Shown in pieces: positions 58,301-64,000 of a DNA stretch of 64,000 nt. Where the stretch lies: the IMG/VR virus record IMGVR_UViG_3300032271_000682, positions 25,796-89,795 of that record; one strand, 5' to 3'. How positions within the stretch are numbered: position 1 is the stretch's first letter; each line of letters begins with the position of its first letter. Under the pieces are notes generated by a model, which worked only from the letters and a program-made list of their open reading frames with translations, ran no database searches and was not told the origin of the DNA. The stretch comes from a virus. Position numbers and translations under genes: made by a program.

Positions 58301-58615
58301 ATGGAAATTTTATTATTATTATTTATTGTAGTTACAGCATTTGCGGCAGGCTGGTATAGTAATCAACATGTTATGTTAGGTGCACTTACTGAGATGATTC
58401 AAGAAAACATTGTAGTATTGACATATGAGGTAGAATCAGATCAACATTTTCTATATTATAAAGAAGATGGATCATTTGCAGGGCAGGGAAATTCATTAGA
58501 AGAAGTAGCAAGTAACTTTAGTCGTGATAATAAAGGAATGATCGGACGAGTTATTCCTAGTACTGGAGCAGAATTCTTCATTGTTGACGGTATCATTGAG
58601 TCTGGTGTAGAATGA
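58301..58615 (+). CDS. Membrane-anchored hypothetical protein
   Basis: This 104-residue protein has an N-terminal hydrophobic segment (ILLLLFIVVTAFAAGWY) and a soluble alpha/beta remainder. It is coupled by 4 bp to the next gene. Function unknown. Confidence 0.68.
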   Translation: MEILLLLFIVVTAFAAGWYSNQHVMLGALTEMIQENIVVLTYEVESDQHFLYYKEDGSFAGQGNSLEEVASNFSRDNKGMIGRVIPSTGAEFFIVDGIIESGVE

Positions 58616-58899
58616 TGAGCTTAAGCTCAACAATAGGTTCAACTGTACAGTATTTGCCAGCCTATGACATATTTGCAAGCGCAGCCAGTGAAGAAATGAT
58701 TATGAAGTATCACACTATCACACAAAAACAATTTGAAGAATTTCAATATTATTATATATTTGATGTACTGAAAGGGTACAGATACGGCGAGGCATTCTGT
58801 ATAAAATTTAATATTTCTAATGCTAGCCCACTATATTACTTTAGAAGTCAAGAAACTTGTGATCGTTGGATTAGAGACAACTATTTGGTGAAAGAATGA
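58612..58899 (+). CDS. Hypothetical protein
   Basis: The 95-residue frame starts at ATGATG (58612 or 58615) at the preceding stop. Aromatic-rich, with FQYYYIFDVLKGYRYGEAF. Coupled to dCMP deaminase by 4 bp. Function unknown. Confidence 0.66.
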   Translation: MMSLSSTIGSTVQYLPAYDIFASAASEEMIMKYHTITQKQFEEFQYYYIFDVLKGYRYGEAFCIKFNISNASPLYYFRSQETCDRWIRDNYLVKE

Positions 58900-59405
58900 A
58901 AGATAAATTTGTAGATTTGTATATGAAACTGGCTCAAGATGTTAGCCAATTGAGCTACGCACGTAGACTTAAAGTAGGCACTGTTATTGTCAAAGATAAT
59001 GTAGTAACATATGGGTATAATGGTACACCAAGTGGATGGGATAATAACTGTGAGTTTCATGAATATGCGGACAAATATGAAAAATATGATGTTGTTAACT
59101 TTGATTTTCCGTTAAACGACTCTGATCCGTTATCTGATGATGCATATGGTAGAGATACATGGTATCGATTAAAAACAAAACCCGAGGTATTGCATTCAGA
59201 GGAAAACGCTTTAATGAAAATTGCTAAGTCTGCTATCAGCAGCGAGGGAGCAACACTGTTCTGTACACATTCTTCCTGTATTGACTGTGCTAAGATGATT
59301 TATCAAGCTGGAATTTTTACAGTATATTATAGAGATCAATATAAAAGCGACGATGGCATAGAGTTTCTCAAGAAAAGCGGAGTTGATGTTAAACGATACA
59401 AATAG
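58896..59405 (+). CDS. dCMP deaminase (zinc-dependent)
   Basis: The 169-residue protein deaminates dCMP to dUMP for thymidylate synthesis by ThyX. HSEENAL near residue 105 gives the zinc His and catalytic Glu, and CIDCAK near 128 gives the two Cys ligands. The N-terminal RLKVGTVIV and YGYNGTPSGWDNNCE are typical of phage enzymes. An insert before the HxE motif matches T4-like dCMP deaminases. Confidence 0.94.
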   Translation: MKDKFVDLYMKLAQDVSQLSYARRLKVGTVIVKDNVVTYGYNGTPSGWDNNCEFHEYADKYEKYDVVNFDFPLNDSDPLSDDAYGRDTWYRLKTKPEVLHSEENALMKIAKSAISSEGATLFCTHSSCIDCAKMIYQAGIFTVYYRDQYKSDDGIEFLKKSGVDVKRYK

Positions 59406-59607
59406 TGTTTCACTATATATAAATTTTGGCGAATTACAGTCTGTAATTAGTTGGTGCGAACAGAACTGTCAATTTGATTGGAAATTTGATTATGATGGTC
59501 AAACATCAGAAGAACTTTTTCGAATTCCAGATTCATATGGTAGAAGATATATATTCAAATTTGATAATGATAAAGACACAACACTGTTTGTATTAAGATG
59601 GAAATAA
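59386..59607 (+). CDS. LRW-family small protein
   Basis: The start at 59386 follows a GGAG site inside the deaminase gene (20-bp overlap). The 73-residue product has VISWCEQNCQFDW and ends LFVLRWK, matching the tandem family at 51694-53168. Confidence 0.73.
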   Translation: MLNDTNSVSLYINFGELQSVISWCEQNCQFDWKFDYDGQTSEELFRIPDSYGRRYIFKFDNDKDTTLFVLRWK

Positions 59608-59633
59608 AAAAGGGAACTTTAAGTTCCCTTTTT
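59607..59633. terminator. Bidirectional terminator
   Basis: A palindrome of 12 bp stem around a 3-base loop with A and T tracts lies between the convergent genes ending at 59607 and 59643. Confidence 0.9.
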
Positions 59634-59642
59634 CTTGGTCAA

Positions 59643-61520
59643 TTACTTAGTTTCAGTAAATTCCGCATCTACTACTGGATCATCTTTTGAAGCATTTTCT
59701 TTTGCCATCTTTTTTTCCATTAATGGTCCAATTGTGGCGTACAATTCATCTACTGATTTAGTAATTGCTTCTACATCTTCACTTGTAAGTTTAGATTCAA
59801 CTGATTCGATTGCTGTATTAATTGCAGTCTTTTCATCTTCGCTTAATAATTCACCGTGTTCTTTCAGATCACGCTTAAACTCATGAACTGAACTTTCGGC
59901 ACGATTACGAGTTTCGATCAATGTTCTAGTTTGCTTATCGCTTTCAGCATTTTCTTCAGCTTCACGAATCATCTTTTCAATCTCAGCTTCACTTAAACCA
60001 GAATTAGATTTGATAGTAATTTTATTTTCTTTTCCAGTTGCTTTATCTGCCGCTTTGATATGCATAATGCCGTTGGCATCAATATCAAATGAAACTTCAA
60101 TTTGTGGTAAACCACGACGAGCAGGTGCAATACCTTCAAGATTGAATTCACCCAATAATTTGTTATATTGAACTAACTCACGTTCACCTTGAAAAGCTTT
60201 AATAGTGACAGCAGATTGATTATCTTCAGCAGTTGAAAATACTTGACTTGCCTTGGTAGGAATAGTCGTATTCTTCTGAATAAGTTTAGTCATAACTCCG
60301 CCCATAGTTTCAATACCAAGTGATAGTGGTGTTACATCTAGTAGTAACACGTCATTACGATCACCAGCAAGTACAGCACCCTGAACTGCGGCTCCTGCTG
60401 CAACTGCTTCGTCTGGGTTAACATCTTTACGAGGAGTTTTGCCAAATAACTTTTCTACTGCTTCTTGAACTTTGGGCATACGAGTTTGACCGCCGACTAG
60501 AATAACTTCATCTATGTCACTTGCCGACACTTTAGCATCCTTCATGGCAACTTTACATGGCTCAATACTACGAGCGATTAAATCTTCTACCATGCTTTCA
60601 AGTTTAGAACGTGTGATAATAATATTCATATGACGTGGTCCACTAGCATCAGCGGTGATATATGGTAGATTGACTGCAGTTTGTTGAGCAGATGACAATT
60701 CAATCTTAGCTTTTTCTGCTGAATCCTTAAGTCTTTGAAGTGCCAATACATCATTTTTCAAATCAACTCCGCTGTCTTTCTTAAACTCTTCTACTAAGTA
60801 ATCCATGATACGTTGATCGAAGTCTTCCCCGCCCAAGAATGTATCACCATTGGTACTTAATACTTCGATTTGTTTATCGCCTTCGACATTCGCGATTTCA
60901 ATGATTGACACGTCGAATGTACCACCACCCAAATCGTAAACAGCAATTTTCCTATCACTGTTATCAGTTTTGTCAACCCCATACGCAAGAGCAGCAGCAG
61001 TGGGTTCATTAATAATGCGAAGTACTTCCAAGCCTGCGATTTTACCAGCATCTTTAGTTGCTTGTCTTTGACTGTCGTTAAAGTACGCAGGAACTGTGAT
61101 AACTGCTTGAGTAACTTCATGTCCTAAATAATCCTCTGCTGTCTTTTTCATTTTTCTAAGAACTTCAGCACTAATTTGTGGTGGAGCAAGTTCTTTGTCA
61201 TTTACACGAACCCATGCATCACCGTTTTTGGCTTCCATGATAGTAAATGGCATCATGTCGATGTCTTTTTGTACTGCTTGTTCTTTGAATTTACGACCAA
61301 TTAGTCTTTTGGCAGCATAAATTGTATTTTTTGGATTGGTTACTGCTTGACGTTTAGCACTAGCGCCTACTAAAATTTCGTCGTTTGTGTATGCAATGAT
61401 TGATGGTGTTGTACGTGTACCTTCGCTATTTTCTAGAACTTTAGCGACGCCGTTTTCTACGATAGCAACTGCTGAATTTGTGGTACCTAAGTCAATACCT
61501 ATTACTGATGATTTGCTCAT
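59643..61520 (-). CDS. dnaK: DnaK (Hsp70) chaperone
   Basis: The start at 61520 ([12 protein letters not shown]) follows an AAAGGAGATAATC ribosome site; the frame extends 11 codons upstream without support. The 625-residue protein has [33 protein letters not shown] and the C-terminal substrate domain with [14 protein letters not shown], ending in DAEFTETK. It is full length (E. coli has 638). No DnaJ or GrpE is in this window, so the host co-chaperones may be used. Confidence 0.97.
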   Translation of the reverse strand: MSKSSVIGIDLGTTNSAVAIVENGVAKVLENSEGTRTTPSIIAYTNDEILVGASAKRQAVTNPKNTIYAAKRLIGRKFKEQAVQKDIDMMPFTIMEAKNGDAWVRVNDKELAPPQISAEVLRKMKKTAEDYLGHEVTQAVITVPAYFNDSQRQATKDAGKIAGLEVLRIINEPTAAALAYGVDKTDNSDRKIAVYDLGGGTFDVSIIEIANVEGDKQIEVLSTNGDTFLGGEDFDQRIMDYLVEEFKKDSGVDLKNDVLALQRLKDSAEKAKIELSSAQQTAVNLPYITADASGPRHMNIIITRSKLESMVEDLIARSIEPCKVAMKDAKVSASDIDEVILVGGQTRMPKVQEAVEKLFGKTPRKDVNPDEAVAAGAAVQGAVLAGDRNDVLLLDVTPLSLGIETMGGVMTKLIQKNTTIPTKASQVFSTAEDNQSAVTIKAFQGERELVQYNKLLGEFNLEGIAPARRGLPQIEVSFDIDANGIMHIKAADKATGKENKITIKSNSGLSEAEIEKMIREAEENAESDKQTRTLIETRNRAESSVHEFKRDLKEHGELLSEDEKTAINTAIESVESKLTSEDVEAITKSVDELYATIGPLMEKKMAKENASKDDPVVDAEFTETK

Positions 61521-61579
61521 GATTATCTCCTTTAAGTAAGCAAGAATGTACATAGACCTCTATCGAGCATCTACATAAT

Positions 61580-61587
61580 TATTTATC
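61580..61587 (-). promoter_or_regulatory. Putative late promoter of dnaK
   Basis: GATAAATA on the minus strand, 59 bases before the ATG at 61520; divergent from the late box at 61630. Confidence 0.55.
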
Positions 61588-61629
61588 ATTGTTATTAAAT
61601 GTTTTGAATTTATCTTATTAAGACAAAAT

Positions 61630-61638
61630 GATAAATAC
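61630..61638 (+). promoter_or_regulatory. Putative late promoter, near-leaderless
   Basis: GATAAATAC ends 5 bases before the ATG at 61644. Confidence 0.62.
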
Positions 61639-61643
61639 TAATT

Positions 61644-63425
61644 ATGAAGATAACCGACATCATTTCTGAAAGTTCTAATAAAGTCACATGGGAACATTAT
61701 CCATTAGATAAAGATACCATTACTGGTTGGGCGAAACTACCTCGTGGTGCTCCCGGAGGGTTTAAGCCATCTAAATGGCAAGATAGAATCAGATGGGATC
61801 AAAATGATGTACAAGATTGGAAAAAATCATTTCCCAAAGACAAGCCAAAAGAAGTAGACGAGGCAGGAATATATAATCCTAACGGTAAAACATTTAGAGG
61901 GTCTAGTAACCCAATGCCACAGTTTGATCCCAACGATGCAATGATGCAGGGGGATTATGATCAGCTCAATACAGTTACCGCAACTGATCAGGGTGGAATT
62001 GATAAAGTTGAAAATGATATTGATAGAAATCGTCTTAAAGATATTATTCGTTCAGGTATGAAACTTTTAACTTCAGAAGAAAGAGAAGTATTAAATCTTA
62101 GATATTGGCACGATCTTGATCATAATAAAGTTGGTAAAAAAATAGGATTAAATACACAAGCTGTTTGGAAAATAGAAGCTAAAGCACTAAGAAAATTACG
62201 TGATCAGTCTAATGCTCCTGAAATACGTCGATATATGGACCCGACTTTTAAACCTAAGCCGGCACCAATGGCCATCGGCAATGTAGTAAAATCTTTATCA
62301 ACCGCCAATGGACCTAAAGTTGGTTCATACTATGAAATGGGATTTAAAGATGCTATAAATGGCACAAAGTCAATGTCTGCTCATAATGCTATGTCATCTG
62401 ACGAAACGTGGGATCAACGCAGTCAATATGACGCAGGATACGAATCTGGCAAAAGAAAAATAAAAAGCAGCAAAGTCAAAGAATCACTCAGCCCATTTAA
62501 CGATGATCACAGTGAACTAGATCAATATGTCAAAGAAGAATTCAACAAAGAGATAGATGAAGTAAAATTCAATCCTAATCGTCGTGGCTTCTTAAAGAAA
62601 GCTGGAGCTGTTGCTGCTAGTGCTGCTATGCCTAAGGGATTAGCTGGTGCTGCCATGAAAGCTGTTACGCCCTCTGCTAGCAGTATAATATCAGTTCCTT
62701 TTGCTGGATTATCTGCAATAGATTTAGATGATATTATTAATCTTCTTGATAGCGCAGAAGCAAAAAACATGAGACCCGGTTATGATCCATATGATCTAGA
62801 TATTATGAAATCCATAGCCCAAGATGCTGCTCGTGAGAGTTGGGGAAATGCATGGTTTATGAATGGAAATTCTGCTAAATCTTTTATTGATGCAGTTGAG
62901 CTAGGCAGAAAGAATGGTATGTCTGATGTAGATATTATAGATATTCTTAAGTCTACAGCCACTAATCTATATACAGATGAACTGGAGCAACTAAAACCTG
63001 AAGATAAGAGAGAAGTACAATCACGATCATTGAGAAATCCAAACTTACCAAAAAATTCAGAATTAGCTTCCAGTGACGCTGACTTAGAAAAAGTAAGCTC
63101 GGATTGGGCAAAGCACTCATTAAACCCATTAAATAAAACATCAGATACACCTACTAGATTGAGTTCATTGGCTCGTGCTGCTGGAGCACAAATTGGACGT
63201 ACTATGAAGAACGTGGGCAAGGCAACTGCCAATACGATACTAAATCAACCAGATAAAGACATGGGTAAAATTGAACCTACTACTTCACCGATTGCGTTAC
63301 CTGCACCAACTATGAAGCACGGTATGCAAATTCCTAAACAAAAATCAAAAGTATCCGCTCATCAAAAAGATGATGAAGACGATAAAGAACTTGAAAGATT
63401 GAAAGAAATGTTAAGAAGAACATAA
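61644..63425 (+). CDS. Capsid-targeted modular protein with sigma-70 region 4
   Basis: The 593-residue protein begins MKITDIISES, a capsid-targeting-like signal. Residues about 130-195 form a sigma-70 region 4: LTSEEREVLNLRYW, then KVGKKIGLNTQAVWKIEAK and ALRKLRDQS, very like RpoD EAKALRKLR. Further modules follow: MGFKDAINGT...YDAGYESGKR near residue 235-275, a twin-arginine-like RRGFLKKAGA near residue 313 with an Ala-rich hydrophobic run, and a charged C-terminus. Sites such as EVDE and EIDE could be prohead-protease cleavage points (inference). Confidence 0.75.
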   Translation: MKITDIISESSNKVTWEHYPLDKDTITGWAKLPRGAPGGFKPSKWQDRIRWDQNDVQDWKKSFPKDKPKEVDEAGIYNPNGKTFRGSSNPMPQFDPNDAMMQGDYDQLNTVTATDQGGIDKVENDIDRNRLKDIIRSGMKLLTSEEREVLNLRYWHDLDHNKVGKKIGLNTQAVWKIEAKALRKLRDQSNAPEIRRYMDPTFKPKPAPMAIGNVVKSLSTANGPKVGSYYEMGFKDAINGTKSMSAHNAMSSDETWDQRSQYDAGYESGKRKIKSSKVKESLSPFNDDHSELDQYVKEEFNKEIDEVKFNPNRRGFLKKAGAVAASAAMPKGLAGAAMKAVTPSASSIISVPFAGLSAIDLDDIINLLDSAEAKNMRPGYDPYDLDIMKSIAQDAARESWGNAWFMNGNSAKSFIDAVELGRKNGMSDVDIIDILKSTATNLYTDELEQLKPEDKREVQSRSLRNPNLPKNSELASSDADLEKVSSDWAKHSLNPLNKTSDTPTRLSSLARAAGAQIGRTMKNVGKATANTILNQPDKDMGKIEPTTSPIALPAPTMKHGMQIPKQKSKVSAHQKDDEDDKELERLKEMLRRT

Positions 63426-63797
63426 ATGAGAGCTGACGAATTCATAACCGAAGAAAAAAAAGGTAAATTAAGAAAAGGTCATGCTTCTGCAATGCCTGGA
63501 GCCATCAAATTTAGAGACGAGGGCGTCGATAGAATTTATAATTTAAATAGAATTATGATGGCCGCTGCGATGTCGGATGGAAGCAGTACTGCTCCTTTGG
63601 AAATGGATTCTAGTAGTTGGGCAGAAAAATTTAATACGGCGCATCCTTACACTGAATTGGAACATAAAATGATGCAACAAGCATTCGCCACGATTGATTC
63701 TAATCATCATGAAGTCATTAGTGATCACAGAAGCAAAGAAAGAGAAGATACTCATAAAATTAGTCCTCATCTCCCATTTAAAGGTTATCCAAGATGA
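63426..63797 (+). CDS. Capsid-targeting-like hypothetical protein
   Basis: This 123-residue protein begins MRADEFITEE, an excellent match to the T4 internal-protein N-terminus. The rest is charged with a helical centre (IYNLNRIMMAAAMSDG). It follows the sigma-region-4 protein directly and overlaps the next start by 4 bp. Confidence 0.72.
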   Translation: MRADEFITEEKKGKLRKGHASAMPGAIKFRDEGVDRIYNLNRIMMAAAMSDGSSTAPLEMDSSSWAEKFNTAHPYTELEHKMMQQAFATIDSNHHEVISDHRSKEREDTHKISPHLPFKGYPR

Positions 63798-64000
63798 GAG
63801 CTAAAGAATTCATCGTAGAAAATAATTTATTGGGCAGTACTGTTCCAACTAGTGATTCAAAATTATCTGTGTCTAATGCTGATGCATTACCTTCGGTGTA
63901 TTCAATTCCAAAACTTCCAAACAATGACTTCTATAAACAATATAGATTTGGTGTGGCAATAGCAGGCGCTCGTAGTGCAGAACAACGAAGAACAGAACCA
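63794..64000 (+). CDS. Capsid-targeting-like protein (3' truncated by window edge)
   Basis: The visible 69 codons begin MRAKEFIVEN and continue to the window end without a stop. It is the third consecutive gene with this N-terminus. Later residues (FYKQYRFGVAIAGARS) look like a folded module. Confidence 0.68.
   Translation, partial: MRAKEFIVENNLLGSTVPTSDSKLSVSNADALPSVYSIPKLPNNDFYKQYRFGVAIAGARSAEQRRTEP

Noticed and set aside
62780-63232. Minus-strand ORF of 150 codons
   Set aside because: Antisense to the sigma-region-4 protein; no promoter, no ribosome site.
1-64000. CRISPR array or insertion sequence
   Set aside because: No regularly spaced repeats and no transposase seen.

Overview
The window looks like part of a large T4-like myovirus genome (inference from gene content). 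It carries a family B DNA polymerase with a gp45-like sliding clamp next to it, an RNase H/5'-3' exonuclease, ThyX, dCMP deaminase, UV-damage endonuclease, HNH endonuclease and dozens of short overlapping genes. Two promoter languages are visible. About twenty sites have TTGACA/TTGACT, a 17-bp spacer (16 once) and a TATAAT-like box. A second set of T4-late-type TATAAATA or GATAAATAC boxes precedes structural-type genes. The host is probably a betaproteobacterium: the tmRNA tag is ANDENWALAA, the tmRNA gene is permuted (two-piece tmRNAs are known in some betaproteobacteria), and there is a DUF3563-like small protein typical of that class. This host call is inference.

Layout. 1-10 kb: three radical-SAM proteins, an Asp/Asn-hydroxylase-like 2OG oxygenase, a glycosyltransferase-like protein, a methyltransferase-like protein and a 1012-residue Trp-rich repeat protein. 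10-11.7 kb (minus strand): two kinase-fold proteins and a Nudix-like protein, all with T4-style capsid-targeting N-termini. 11.7-15.8 kb: an ABC-ATPase/GNAT fusion, a circularly permuted two-piece tmRNA gene and a run of small genes. 15.8-22.9 kb: MoxR-type ATPase plus VWA metallopeptidase-like protein, ThyX, epimerase, secreted nuclease and a metalloprotease. 22.9-28.2 kb: a late operon of probable internal head proteins with a Dps. 28.2-36 kb: replication and repair. 36-41 kb: small unknown genes. 41-50.2 kb: ClpX, bS21, a papain-like protein, a lipase-like hydrolase, HNH, a frameshifted IscU, peptide deformylase, IscA, HSP20, ClpS, a degenerate phosphoesterase, a divergent ClpP, ADP-ribosylglycohydrolase and a canonical ClpP. 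50.2-59.6 kb: small genes, including tandem paralogues ending in a LRW-type motif, a metallophosphoesterase, MazG-like and dCMP deaminase. 59.6-64 kb: DnaK on the minus strand, then more capsid-targeted proteins, one containing a sigma-70 region 4.

Two systems stand out. The first is a phage-borne translation and protein quality-control set: permuted tmRNA with an ALAA-ending tag, ClpX with its ClpP-docking IGF loop, two ClpPs, ClpS, DnaK, HSP20, peptide deformylase and ribosomal protein bS21. The second is a group of proteins sharing an M[K/R]xxEFIxE-like N-terminus that resembles the T4 internal-protein capsid-targeting signal. This group includes two kinase-like proteins, a Nudix remnant, polyproteins and a sigma-region-4 protein. 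These could be packaged in the head and injected with the DNA. No complete tRNA gene, CRISPR array or insertion sequence was recognised, and no stretch over 300 bases lacks a gene or RNA.
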